Shown: positions 22,047 to 31,667 of the stretch, in pieces
Numbering within the stretch: the first letter of the stretch is position 1
How the letters are laid out: each line of letters starts with the position of its first letter
Assembly: GCA_025765615.1 (NCBI GenBank)
Contig: JAIVFJ010000134.1
Span: forward strand, 118,755-182,754
Reading direction: 5' to 3'
Origin: Zopfochytrium polystomum
Lineage: Eukaryota > Chytridiomycota > Chytridiomycetes > Chytridiales > Chytridiaceae
Length of the DNA: 64,000 bases
Position numbers and translations under genes: made by a program
The notes under the pieces: generated by a model
Told to the model about the DNA's origin: nothing
The model's database searches: none
The model's input: the letters and a program-made list of their open reading frames with translations, nothing else

Positions 22047-22133
22047 ATACATTTGGTTTTTTTATAAAAGGATGAGGGGAAGGAAAGGAAGGGGGTGATA
22101 CACTATACGCAATTCAACAGCGAGGGCCGCCCT

Positions 22134-23633
22134 GAGAGTGGGAGACGGCAGGAGCGGTGGTGCAGGCAACAGGCGGGGTGCGAGCCTTATCAGAGTAAGT
22201 GGGAGAGGTGCGCATGGTGATGTCGTGGGTGGAAGCGCGGGTTGGAGTAGCGTCGAGGGGAGGGACTGAGGGGGAGGGGCGGGGTTTGAAGCTGCGTTGT
22301 TGGAGGAAAAAGTCGACAGGTTGCTGAGCAAAGGGGGGCGATGACAGCAGACAATTCATTGCGGAGACGGGCGTGGATTTCTGCAACTGCATTCTCAATC
22401 TGAGTCTGAACGGCGTTGGTGAGTGTGTTCCTGATGAGTCTTCTGAAGGTCTGCGAGGATTGCATCGGCGTTGGCCTTTTGCTCAGCACGGAGGGTGGAG
22501 AGGGCGGCATTCTGAGACTCAACAAATTTCGTATGCAGAGCGGCTTGTGTTGGGTGGAGAGGCTACGCATGTCCTTCATAAATTGGGCAAGCTCAAGGGA
22601 GACCGCTTGATTAGGGGGAGGGAGGGTCTGGGTGGCGTTGCGTGCTCGAGGAAGGAGGAGTTGGTGGGTTGGGTGGGGGAGGGGTCGAGGGGCCTGGCGT
22701 CTAGCAAGTGGGCAGTTGTATGTGAAATGGTTGGTGAATCCGCAACGTTGGCAACAAGTGAAGGAGGTTTGTGCCTCGTTCCAATAGGGTTGAAGAGTGG
22801 TGGAGCGTCCATTGATAAGGATAGAGTTGTTAAGGGAGAGAAGATCACTGCAGGAGGGAAACACAAGGAAGGCTTTGTTGGAGCGTCCAGCAGATTTGGT
22901 AACAGGGTTAAAATAACTGGGGTTACGAACGAGGGAACAGCCAAGATCAGTAGCGAGGGGGCCCAGGTCACAAGCAGAGAGGTTATGCGGCAAGTTGAAA
23001 AGAACACCAGTGCAAAGGTTTTCATCTTTAACTCAAGCATCACGCTCTGCAGGGGTTTTGCGGAGGCGGAAAGCAACGCCAGCACCGTTAACAAATGCAA
23101 AGGGAGGAAACTGAGAAGGGGGGGCAGTGAACAAAATGAAAGCGACAGTCGAGGCGAGGTTGCGATTGTGGGTGTAGGCGATGTCGACGACATCCCCGGA
23201 GTCGTGGAGGAGTTGATGGAGGGTGTGGGTGATGGGTGCCTTATGGGAAGGGAACGTATCGGAGAGGACACTTGGAGCAAGGTGGGGTAGCGAGAAGGAT
23301 GTTGGTAAAATTGCGATTCTCAAGGTACGTGGCTGCGTTGAAGAGTGGAAGACCGTGCGAGATGTGATTGTAGAAAAGGGTGTGTGTCGTAAAGAGGGTG
23401 CGGATTGCAACGAGTCGTTTGTCAGACGGTTTGGAGACCAGATTGAGTGTGATGTATGGAGGATTCAGATTGGTGGTGACAGGGCCTCGCAGAAAGATCT
23501 CGTTTTGTGCACAGATCTGAGCGATCTCCTCGATGTGCGGTTGGAAATTGTTATTGTCAGGAGGAGGTACGCAGATCTGCAGGATGGAGTGCGTAGAGGT
23601 GGTCGTGATGGAATGAACGATGGAGTCAGGCAT
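22134..23633 (-). pseudogene. LINE copy 1 ORF1 remnant with CCHC zinc knuckle
   Basis: ORF1 starts at an ATG near 23633 (MPDSIVHSITTTSTHSILQI). It changes frame near 23300 and again near 22990, and carries the knuckle CCQRCGFTNHFTYNC (C-x2-C-x4-H-x4-C) and a coiled-coil-like stretch (AQFMKDMRSLSTQH). It is collinear with ORF1 of copy 2 at 41610, which is largely intact. ORF1 proteins of this type bind element RNA. At least two frameshifts make this copy inactive. Confidence 0.65.
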
Positions 23634-23703
23634 GCTGGAGCGATCGGAGCTGTGGTGGCAGTGGCACAGTCAGGTGGTCTGTGTGCCGATTGGCGGATAC
23701 TGT

Positions 23704-23720
23704 ATAATTATGGGCAATCA
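23704..23720. repeat. LINE target-site duplication, right copy
   Basis: ATAATTATGGGCAATCA, identical over 17 bp to 12927-12943. The LINE 5' end lies directly to its left, about 70 bp upstream of the ORF1 start, so this copy is close to full length at its 5' end. Confidence 0.85.
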
Positions 23721-23746
23721 GCCTGGCCTCTCCTATCTCAGCAGAA

Positions 23747-24348
23747 CTAAAGCGCCTTTAAGAATTTGCGCCAGTCACGCGCCTTGGCCTCCGGAACTAA
23801 GGTGAGATACACGGTGCGTCTTTGAAAGGATCTACGGGAGGGAGTGTTTTTCGACACTATAGGGAACGCCCTTGCCGGTGTTCTTGGCGCGAGCGCCGCT
23901 GGTGCTGACGCTCTTCGGGCGACATTGACGGGAGGAGCTGCAGTGCCAACAGGGGCGGCGGTGGCGGCGCGAGATCGAGGCGCATGCAGCAAATTCTGAA
24001 AGTGCAGCTGACTGTCCGAACGGATTGTTTAACACGGCTGAGGCTGTCCGAAAGGGCCGCTTCAAAAATTGTGCGGAAGAGCAGGACGCCAAGGATTGTG
24101 CATAAAAGAAAGGCGAATAGAATCAGTATTTCGTTGAATGGGTTTGCATCGACGAACAGCCATACCCTCAAAACCTCCATCAGAACGCTTGCTGCGTATC
24201 CATCGCGCAGAATGAAATCGAAACAGATCACAAGGGAGATGGCAGTGCTAATGAACGTATAAGCTGATTGCTCATCGTCCGCAAGGTCGCTTGCGGGAAC
24301 ATCAAACAGATCTGCTCCAGTCAGTCCTTCTTTGATGGAGAAGTTCAT
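23747..24348 (-). pseudogene. Membrane-protein fragment with frameshifted tail
   Basis: A minus-strand frame from 24348 (MNFSIKEGLTGADLFDVPAS) has two hydrophobic segments, residues about 32-50 (AYTFISTAISLVICFDFI) and 74-95 (LILFAFLLCTILGVLLFRTI). It then becomes Pro/Arg-rich. In the overlapping frame 23747-23992 the tail reads RASAPAALAPRTPAR, then LVPEAKARDWRKF. That tail is homologous at nucleotide level to plus-strand 27725-27915, with indels. It is probably a decayed gene cut at 23720 by the LINE insertion. Function is unknown. Confidence 0.4.
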
Positions 24349-24536
24349 TTATGTTGCCGTGATATATTTATCTCGCCCAAAAGAGCGGACGCGATCTCCT
24401 GTATCTACTTTTTATTTACGTCTGTGTGCACGTTCGAATTTACTTGTTGCTCGGCATCTGGCCTCTCTGATGATTTTGAGCCTGCCTTTTGTTCCGCCGA
24501 CGGACAGAATTCGTAATCCTTTATTTGTTTAAATGC
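24349..24536. other. Short gap, no gene seen
   Basis: AT-richer sequence between two decayed minus-strand loci. Nothing recognised. Confidence 0.3.
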
Positions 24537-25820
24537 TTATTTGTTTCGCCCAGATTGTCCTAGTGCCCGTGATTCCACCCAAGACACGAAGACATAACAG
24601 TAACTTCGCTCTTTTGAATCCAAAGTTCGTTCGGGTAAAAGAGTGGATTTCTTGAACTCAGGAGCATTTGGAGACGGCTGACCAAGATAACCTTGTAGTC
24701 GGACTTCATCCTCATAACCCATGAAAACGAAGACTTCGATCACATTGGCTGGGAAGCGATCGGGAACCAGCATGCCAGCAAAAGTTCTGGTGCCGCTTCG
24801 AATTTCGTGTCCTTTGCAATCCAGTCAACCCAGGTGAGACACTGAGGATTGCAAAACGCATAAGCCCCCGTGTTTGACTTGAGCACAGCTCTTACCTGCC
24901 TCACTGACGGCATCCCATTTGTCGAGCGAGGCACCGTCATGGCCACCCTCAAACAATGGAGTCGTTTGAACTCAACAAGTATCTTGCTTCGCGAGGGAAA
25001 AGGTTAATGCCAAAGTAACTTGTCGAAACCAGGAACCTGTTTTTTCTCTTCTTTTTTTTTCATTTTTTTTTTTTTTTTTATTGTTCCAGCCCCAGAGGGG
25101 AAACCAGGAACCTGTACCTTTGGGGAAGTGCAATGACATCATCTTGCCAGCAGTAGACTCCTGACTGTCGCACTTGACTTGTCCGTAGGATCCATGTAGT
25201 ACTTTGCACCACAAGCCTTCGTCGTTTATCTTTTGCGCAATGCCAAAATCACCAATCTTGAAGATGGGCTGATTTTGAGTATTAATATCATCGACAAAAA
25301 AAATTCTGATAATTTGGCCTCCGGTGACGCAGGTGGAAGAAGTTGCGTTTTCACGTCGAGGAGAGAGAGTGTTAGGTGAAATAGAATATGGATAACGATG
25401 CTGAGCACAGGAGTCCCATAAGAGAGCAAGCAGTTAGTCCGATCGTTGCCCCACCAGACCTCTAGCGCTTGAGCATCACGCCTACAAGGCGAAAGACAAG
25501 CCCTTGAAACCGACCATTTTCTTGATCGTTCGGCTCGAAGTCCCAGGACGTCCGCATGAGGGTCAGGGCGGCTAGGCATGCGTTGCAGAGGCCCACGGCA
25601 ATGAATTGCTGCGGTCATTTGGTGTTTATGCCTCATTCTGGACAAACTCGCGTCGAGCCTTTTTTCTCGGATTTTGAAACCTCTCCCGATTGCGTTTCCC
25701 GGCACCTGGAACGCCTTTGACCGTCATACAATAAATTCCCATCAGAACGTGAGCTCCACAGCCAGCAGAAGGTGACTTCGCTCTCCCATCCAATACACTC
25801 TTTCTGGGGGTTCCGCTCAA
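24537..25820 (-). pseudogene. Decayed protein-kinase-like locus
   Basis: Minus-strand coding fragments hop between frames. About 25300-25160 reads IFFVDDINTQNQPIFKIGD then FGIAQKIND, where IGDFGIA resembles a kinase DFG motif. Downstream come YFGINLFPREARYLLSSNDS (about 25010), TGAYAFCNPQCLTWVDWIAK (about 24850) and VIEVFVFMGYEDEVRLQGYL (about 24740). Upstream, a frame near 25600 reads AVGLCNACLAALTLMRTSWD. The HRD loop was not found. The locus is interrupted by frameshifts and by a 59-bp LINE-tail insertion (25041-25099). The kinase assignment rests mainly on the DFG context and is tentative. Confidence 0.4.
25041..25099 (-). mobile_element. LINE 3'-tail-only insertion with 16-bp target duplication
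   Basis: Read on the minus strand, 59 bp ending in AACAATAAA plus a long A-run begins CCCTCTGGGGCTGG. The 16-mer GAAACCAGGAACCTGT flanks it perfectly at 25025-25040 and 25100-25115. The 3' end resembles that of the LINE family here (CCTCTGGCTGCATGAAATAA at 27649-27670 and its relative at 12966-13000). It is an extremely 5'-truncated retroposition event. Confidence 0.75.
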
Positions 25821-26054
25821 TCAGCGGACGTATTTCGATGTGCGACAGTGAATGGAGTGTGGATCTTGCACTGTTGTCGACTCAGAAATAAGCACCATCG
25901 CGAATCTCTCCTGTGCGGCGTAAAGTTCTGGTGCGGGGCTACCCTCAGCGTCGTTGGTGCACGCATCGCGATCATGTCTCGTCACATGCATTCGCTGGGT
26001 GGATATTCTCTTTATTCGCATTGACAGATCGATCAAAAAAAAAACCAAGAGGGC
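25821..26054. other. 3' flank of thioredoxin gene
   Basis: No gene seen. An A-run near 26036-26045 and mixed sequence. Confidence 0.3.
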
Positions 26055-26561
26055 TCAAGGCTCAGTTGTTGTCGCCGCGCCCTCAATCAGCTTCTTGACC
26101 ATCGCCTCCACCTTTGCAATGTTTGCGCCAACGACCGTCTCCACGGCCTTGCCGTCATTGTAGCAGATGAACGTGGGCATCGCGGTGATCCCGGCCTCTT
26201 GAGAAATGTCTTGGAAATCGTCGACGTCGACCTTGAGGAAGATCGCCGAGCCGGCGTACTTTTCGGCGAGCTCGGCGTACAAGGGTGCGACCATTTTGCA
26301 GGGCCCGCACCATGAGGCGGTGAAGTCTGGTGAGGGGTTGATGGATTGAAGGGAGTTGTCAGGTGCAGGTGTGGGGGCAGAGATGGATTGGTTCGTTGGC
26401 AGCGGGGAGAAAGATGGGACAGGTGATTGAGGATGGTGAATGCAGGCAGTGCAGGCAGACTGGAGGCGCGTTTTTGTTTTTGAAGCCCTACCAACTACAA
26501 CGACGCCGCCCTTCTTGAGGGCAGAGTGGTACTCGTCGGCTTGTTCGATTGCCTTGACCAT
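26055..26561 (-). CDS. Thioredoxin, two exons, 113 aa
   Basis: Exons on the minus strand are 26561-26492 and 26326-26055, joined across a 165-nt GT..AG intron (donor G/GTAGGG, acceptor CTCACCAG). Together they give 113 codons plus stop. The splice restores VVVVDFTASWCGPCKMVAP, the thioredoxin active site with redox Cys30 and Cys33 and Trp29. The cis-proline is in AMPTF (Pro74) and the buried Asp at residue 24. Unspliced, the ORF carries a Ser/Pro-rich intron translation that no thioredoxin has. There is no presequence, so a cytosolic or nuclear protein is expected, reducing disulfides with NADPH from thioredoxin reductase. A TATAAAA lies 66 nt upstream. Confidence 0.93.
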   Translation of the reverse strand: MVKAIEQADEYHSALKKGGVVVVGRASKTKTRLQSACTACIHHPQSPVPSFSPLPTNQSISAPTPAPDNSLQSINPSPDFTASWCGPCKMVAPLYAELAEKYAGSAIFLKVDVDDFQDISQEAGITAMPTFICYNDGKAVETVVGANIAKVEAMVKKLIEGAATTTEP

Positions 26562-26626
26562 GTTTGAGCGTGGCTGTCTTCTTCTGATGATGTTGCTGGT
26601 TTGGCGCGGGTCCGCTTTTTTGTATG

Positions 26627-26633
26627 TTTTATA
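26627..26633 (-). promoter_or_regulatory. TATA box of the thioredoxin gene
   Basis: TATAAAA on the minus strand, 66 nt upstream of the thioredoxin ATG, in GC-rich surroundings (GCCGCC on its 5' side). Confidence 0.55.
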
Positions 26634-27578
26634 GGCGGCGGGCCAAGACTCGACTTGGCTCGCCTTTTTGCCTTCGTCCTTGGCTTTGCCCCTGTCGGTG
26701 GCTCCGCCACTGGGCTTCCCGCGATAACGACCACAAACTTTGGTTCACGAAAAGGTCAGTGATTCCACGAGAGAGCCCCTCCCCTCTTTGCATTGCTCGC
26801 CTTCACTTGATGGAGAAAGTTGGGGTTTATATTCTGTTGAAGATATATACAAATATGGAGCAGTTTCATTCTATGACATAGTGAGCGTCGCGTATTCCGA
26901 TCGTGGTTGCAAGATTAGGCTTGAGAAGATTATGCCGGCGGCCGCATCCGAGGCGTGATTTCGATCCACTTTCGATTGGCCCAGCCCGTCCAGTTGACCC
27001 GTAAAGAGACGGTAACGCCAATGTTAATGAAATTGTCTGAGTGTGAAGAGTCGAGCGGCGCGCCGAAATCCACTGTTATCTGTGGTGTGGAAGGAAAGAA
27101 AGACGCAGACATTGTTCAGGCTGCGAATACAAATCGGTTCATCTTTTGCGCCACGAGCCAAAAAAAGATTGGAGGTAATCGACAAGATGCGCTCCGCAGC
27201 TGCCATAGGCAGGACACTGTCCACCGATTGCGCCGTCATGGTTGGGTTCGTAGCATACACAGACTTGAACCATTGATCCGAAGTCGATGAATTTGTGCCT
27301 GCCAAAGCAGCTCTTCGTCATAATTCGAGTGCACACCATACGGTCTTGGAAGTCAGCCAGACCTGCCACACTGAGCGCTATACTGATGAGGCCGGCTTGG
27401 GGAAGGTTGATGGATGTGTGTTTGCCATGTTTAGGACACCCCAGTTACTTGAAACAGTTTTACCAGTCATCCAAACCGTTTTTTCTAGTCGACCAGCCCT
27501 TAATACGGGCTGAGCCCTCTTCCTCGCAGTCCGCTGTCGTCTCGCGGAGTTGTCGGGTTGTCGTTCAGATATCCACAA
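26634..27578. other. Decayed or non-coding stretch
   Basis: A minus-strand fragment at 27139-27369 reads TKSCFGRHKFIDFGSMVQVC, reminiscent of a kinase-like DFG context, but the frame breaks on both sides. The rest shows no sustained coding composition on either strand. Confidence 0.3.
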
Positions 27579-27678
27579 CACGCTTGGTTCTGCCAAGGTT
27601 CTTGGCTTTCTGCCATACCTGTGTGGCATTTCACTCTTCTCGTCACGCAGCCTCTGGCTGCATGAAATAATAAAAAAA
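27579..27678 (+). mobile_element. 5'-truncated LINE 3' end
   Basis: About 100 bp (CGCTTGGTTCTGCCAAGG through the A-run at 27670-27678) closely matches the 3' UTR of LINE copy 1 read on its own strand (about 13070 down to 12950). That match includes GCATGAAATAATAAA before the tail. No clear target duplication was seen. Confidence 0.7.
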
Positions 27679-27724
27679 CGCTCTTAACCAGCTGCGTCAT
27701 AATTTTGTTGCACGCACCTCACGC

Positions 27725-28224
27725 TTGCGCCGCGCTACCCAATTATCACCGCACGCACCAAGAGCGCCAGCACCAGCAGCGCCCGCGCCAAGAACGCCGG
27801 CATGCGGCACACCCACAAGCGTCGAAAAATTGCTCCCCTTAGATCCTTCCAAAGACGCGCTTCACTACATCTGGGACGACACCTCGGTTCCGAAAGCCAA
27901 GGCGCGTCGATCCACGCGTGACGGCGCAGGCTCTCTGCCAACGTCTCCGTCAAGTTCATGAGAAAGAACAGTTCTCGAACGGGCGAGGAGCCGGGAGTGC
28001 GCAATCCATTTCGTCCCTGCATTTTGGTGGAAATCCTGGATTCTTATCAAACCAAGACCTGGGATGTTTTGGTGGCTTCTTTCACTTCATGGCGGGTGGA
28101 GATCGAATGGCCTTTCGTCGTAATGTTCTTTTACCTGCCGTTGCTCTTGCAAACAAAAAGGTGCTCCAGCAGTGATGATAAATTACATTGCGTCGCGAGA
28201 TCGAAGCCCAACGAGGCCAACTAA
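27725..28224 (+). pseudogene. Inverted duplicate of the 23.8-kb fragment plus hydrophobic segment
   Basis: The first part reads RAPAPAAPAPRTPACGTPTS, then LDPSKDALHYIW and VPKAKARRSTRDG, homologous at DNA level to minus-strand 23990-23770 (shared blocks include CGCGCCAAGAAC and CCAAGGCGCGT). After a frame change near 27950 it continues with TWDVLVASFTSWRVEIEWPF, then VVMFFYLPLLLQ, a membrane-like segment. Both copies have indels relative to each other, so both are probably dead. Function is unknown. Confidence 0.45.
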
Positions 28225-28504
28225 AGCGAGGAGAAGTGAAGTTTATTTCGGAGGATAAATCGGGAAATAGTCTAGTAAGCGAAACGAAAGAGCGGGAGCC
28301 ATTGAGACGGTCAAGTTTGAGCAGCACCAAGAATTGGAAAGCGTGAGAGGAAAATGATGACGTATAAAGTAGTCCTACTTAGAAAAAAAGGTGCACGAAC
28401 GCACAACACACACAGGCACAATCAACCGCGGTTGCAGGAGCACCGTGCGCCACTCCTGTCATTACCATATGCTTGCAATTCAGGCAAAACATCACCACTA
28501 CTAT
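28225..28504. other. 3' flank of the GPI-anchor-like gene
   Basis: No gene recognised. Confidence 0.3.
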
Positions 28505-29223
28505 TTAGAACGCCGCAACCGCCGCAACCGCCCCGACCAGCGCCGCAGCGGCAACCGCCGCAATCCCGCCGGCAGCACTCCCGACGGCAGCGCTCTTGCT
28601 CGTCGTCGTCCCTGTTCCGCCCGCAGCCGACGCGGTACCGGAGGCCGAGGCGCCGCTGGAGGTCAGCACGGGGGCGGTGTTGATAGAGGTCGGGGTGGAG
28701 TTTGTAGCAAAGAACTGGTTGCAGGTGGCGGCGTCGAAGCCCATGACGACAGAGACGCCGGCGGTCTTGCCCTTGTCGTCGCCTCCGGTGCAGACGCAGG
28801 CTAGTGGCCGCAGGGCGCAAGTGGGGTTGTTCAGGGTCAGATGGAGAGAAGGGAGGACGTCCTATTTTTGGCCTCACATGCGCAGACAAAGTTGGGCTGC
28901 GGGTTGTAGCAGACGCCCGCAGGGTTCAGGCAGGTGTTTGGGCGGATGATGGAGGTGCAGGTCGATCCCCACGCCGCGCAGGTAGCTGGATGGTTTTTGA
29001 TCGAGGTTTTGTACCGGTGGGAGGATTGTAAGGCAGCGACACACGAAAGTGGACAGATTGAAGAATGAGGCGGGGAGGAGATCTACTGACTGAAGTCTGC
29101 GGCGACACGGTCAGCCACAGAAACAACGGCAACAAGAGCGGCAAAGGCGATCCCTGCGGCGATCTTCTTGGCCGAGACGGTCCGGGTGGTGTTGGACGTC
29201 GAGGACGAGCGTGCAGCGTGCAT
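28505..29223 (-). CDS. Cys-rich secreted or GPI-anchored-like surface protein, three exons, 178 aa
   Basis: Exons on the minus strand are 29223-29091, 28985-28878 and 28800-28505 (introns 105 and 77 nt), totalling 537 nt in phase. An uncleaved or cleaved N-terminal hydrophobic stretch (IAAGIAFAALVAVVSVA, residues about 21-37) follows a Ser/Thr-rich lead. The core is Cys-rich (TCAAWGSTCTSIIRPNTCLN, then VCYNPQPNFVCASCVCTGGD). Next come a Ser/Thr/Ala-rich stalk and a C-terminal hydrophobic tail (AAVAAAALVGAVAAVAAF), the usual layout of fungal GPI-anchored wall proteins. The core resembles small extracellular Cys domains but no family is claimed. The start at 29223 was preferred over an in-frame ATG at 29418, because the extra N-terminus is Arg/Gln-rich and would bury the signal. 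Confidence 0.75.
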
Positions 29224-29733
29224 GGATGATGACGACCAGGAGGGAGATGAGAGAAATCTGTACGGAGGGTTCAACGTTTGTTTGACCGACCTTGTCTCCG
29301 TCTCCTTCAGAACTTCTGATTGGTCCCGCCTCTTAGCCACACGTGTCCCCCACAATCGAGGCGTAAAAACCTGGGGCACCAGGCGAAACTGAGAAATGGC
29401 GAGTCGAGTTGCAGTCATTATGCGGTCGTTGTGATGGTTGTATTACAAGCTAGGGGGGAAGCGGGTACAACGTAACAGTAAAGGGAGGGTGGAAAGTGAA
29501 CAAGGAAGTGGTTCATCGACCGTCGCGAGTATCAAAGGGATGGAAAAGAAATGGGGGCTGGAAGATAGCAAGGCATAGAAGGGTGAAAAATGGAAGCAAG
29601 GAATGTAAAACTCAGATAGATTCGCGCTTGGAAAAAAAAGATCAATTCCGCTTCGGAGCTTTGGCCCGCTTCGGCGACCAAACCGCACCTCTGCGAGCAC
29701 GCATTGACTGGACAGAACACCAATACCATCCGA
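29224..29733. other. Intergenic stretch
   Basis: Promoter of the GPI-like gene and 3' flank of the 611-aa gene. Purine-rich around 29480-29640. No gene seen. Confidence 0.35.
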
Positions 29734-31569
29734 TCATCGCCACGTCATCCCGTACAGCTTCTTCGTTGCAGAACGGCCTCTGCGGCTCGCCTCCGCAGCT
29801 GCTTCCCGTCTGCCCCGTTCCGCAGGGTCGACTTCCGCACCAAGACTGAACGTCCCCGCAGGCACCCTCATCGATCCGTACCCTTGTACGATCCGCGGCC
29901 CGCCGGTCCCAGGCTGCCCATACGGCTGCGGTTGCTGCTGCTGCTGGGCGCTACCAGAACCGCCAAACATTCCCGTCTGTTGCTGAATCTGCTGCTGCTG
30001 TTGCTGCTGCTGCTGAACCGCCGCCGCCCGCCTTCTCTCCATATCCTCCTGGTACTTGCGGAACTGCTCCGCGTACGACGCGTTTTTGGACAGCGCCGCC
30101 CAACCCTCCCCCGCAGCCATGTGCTTGGGTGTGGGCGTGGGCGTAGAGCGCGGGATCGGGGACATCGGCGACATGGGCGACGGAGAGAGCGGGAAGCTGC
30201 TGGAGGTCGCGGCGGAGAGCGGAGGTGGCGATGCGGCGTTGTCGCCCGGTGTCGAAGGAGGGGAGGTAACGGCGTCCGCGGAGCGGGTGCGCGGGCGGCG
30301 GGGGTCCCGGGAGTTGGAGGTATCCGTTGCGTTGGTGTTGGAGGGTAAGTGCGGAGAGGGGGGCGGCGACAAGGCAGCGAGGTAGGCAGCGGCTGTGGGC
30401 TGTGCCGGTCTGGGCGCAGGCGATTGGATGGCCGGCGCCGGTGTTGTGGGGGTGGTGGCCGTGGTGGCCTCGGCTTTGGCGGTCGTGGATGGAGAGGGAG
30501 TGGGGATGGGCGTGGGTATGACGGTCGGCGGGCTAACCTCCGCTTCGACGCTGCGTCGCGCGGCTTTTGACGCCGAGTACATGGCCAGCGAGCCGATCGA
30601 CTGCTTCCGCGGTGGCGCCCGAAGGGGCTGATGGTACTCGCCTTCCTCCGCCGGCGCCGGCGTTCTGCTATCCCGGTCTCTCGCTGCTTCCGTTGATTCC
30701 GCGGCAACTGACGCCGCTGCGGCGGCGGCACCTTCGACCAGGACACTCACTAGCCCCACCTTCCACCCCTCCCACGCCTGCCTCACGATCCTTTCCGCCG
30801 CTGCCTCGTCCTCTTCCTCGCGCTCCTCGCTCGCAACGCCGACGACCCTGAACTCGATACCGTTCGCACCGACTGCGCCGCTGATGCCATCAGCCGCAGC
30901 GCCCCGTCGCGCGGTAATCCGCACGGCAAAGGTGGCCGGGTCGGCTCCGTCTGGCTCGTCGAAGCGGACGCGAAACCGGCCGCTCGCGAGGCGGACCGTA
31001 GTAACTGGCGTCGCTCCAGGTCCGTCGATGGGGATGGAAAAGAGGTGGAGAGAGCCGGCGGGGGTGAGGATCGCCGCGTGGCGGGTATAGCTGACGGCCG
31101 TCGAGGAGGCCGCGGAGAGGGACGAGGACGATGAAGAGCGGGTGGAGGTGGGGGTGAGCAGTGACGGAGTGGCGGTCGTAGTCGGTGAATCGCCGTCCGC
31201 ACCGGAGTTTGAGTGCTGCGAACCCGCAGCCGGCTGCGGGTCTAGCTTGTCAATGTACCCCCAGTGAACACCCGGCGTCGACATCAGTACTTTGAACGAC
31301 GGCGGCGGCTCGTCCACCGGCCTGGCCTCGCCGTTGCTGGACGGCGTTGAGGATCGGGGAGCGAGTTTCCGTTTCTGTGAATCCCGCCGGGGCGGAGCCA
31401 CCGGCTTGGCGCGGGTGTCAGACATGGACTTTGATGGGCGGAGGACCGCTCGAGGCGCCGAGTATGGGGCGTCCCCGCCTCCGATAGACAACCCCGCGGC
31501 ATCGTCGCCGCGCTCAAAGGATCGGACGCTGTCAAGGGACGGGCGAGCGGGTGGATCTAACGAGAGCAT
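29734..31569 (-). CDS. Low-complexity protein with possible PH-like core, 611 aa
   Basis: Single frame with G/C-ending codons. Residues about 95-270 form the only globular part, with beta-rich stretches (YTRHAAILTPAGSLHLFSIP, VTTVRLASGRFRVRFDEPDG, GIEFRVVGVASEE) and a closing amphipathic helix (AERIVRQAWEGWKVGLVSVL). That is the order of a pleckstrin-homology fold, assigned by eye only. The remaining two thirds is Pro/Ser/Thr-rich and includes a polyglutamine run encoded by CTG/CAG repeats near 29931-30020. A conserved-looking C-terminus (KKLYGMTWR) ends the protein. PH domains bind phosphoinositides or proteins at membranes. The N-terminus could extend upstream by splicing from the ORF at 32073; no good donor was found. 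Confidence 0.65.
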   Translation of the reverse strand: MLSLDPPARPSLDSVRSFERGDDAAGLSIGGGDAPYSAPRAVLRPSKSMSDTRAKPVAPPRRDSQKRKLAPRSSTPSSNGEARPVDEPPPSFKVLMSTPGVHWGYIDKLDPQPAAGSQHSNSGADGDSPTTTATPSLLTPTSTRSSSSSSLSAASSTAVSYTRHAAILTPAGSLHLFSIPIDGPGATPVTTVRLASGRFRVRFDEPDGADPATFAVRITARRGAAADGISGAVGANGIEFRVVGVASEEREEEDEAAAERIVRQAWEGWKVGLVSVLVEGAAAAAASVAAESTEAARDRDSRTPAPAEEGEYHQPLRAPPRKQSIGSLAMYSASKAARRSVEAEVSPPTVIPTPIPTPSPSTTAKAEATTATTPTTPAPAIQSPAPRPAQPTAAAYLAALSPPPSPHLPSNTNATDTSNSRDPRRPRTRSADAVTSPPSTPGDNAASPPPLSAATSSSFPLSPSPMSPMSPIPRSTPTPTPKHMAAGEGWAALSKNASYAEQFRKYQEDMERRRAAAVQQQQQQQQQIQQQTGMFGGSGSAQQQQQPQPYGQPGTGGPRIVQGYGSMRVPAGTFSLGAEVDPAERGRREAAAEASRRGRSATKKLYGMTWR

Positions 31570-31667
31570 GTTACGTCACAATCAAGGGTGGAGGGATCTT
31601 GATTTCTTAAATAAAGTTGAAAAAGGAGAAAACACCTGCGGGTTCCACTGAACGATCGCTGCCAGTG

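Larger units (their letters stand above)
12944..23703 (-). mobile_element. LINE-type retrotransposon (copy 1), internally deleted and split by a copia element
   Basis: Minus-strand non-LTR element bounded by a 17-bp target duplication. Its A-rich 3' tail is at 12944-12965 (read as T). The 3' UTR reaches 13209, the copia element occupies 13210-20597, and the rest (20598-23703) carries ORF2 and ORF1 remnants. Net of the copia insertion and its duplication, the copy is about 3.4 kb. ORF1 has a CCHC knuckle and ORF2 an APE-type endonuclease. Very little room is left for a reverse transcriptase, so the middle of ORF2 seems deleted. The combination is like Tad1-type fungal LINEs; the clade is inferred. 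Confidence 0.85.

Noticed and set aside
22373..23290. Plus-strand ORF of 305 codons antisense to LINE ORF1
   Set aside because: Gly/Glu-rich shadow of the minus-strand ORF1, which has the zinc knuckle and homology to copy 2.
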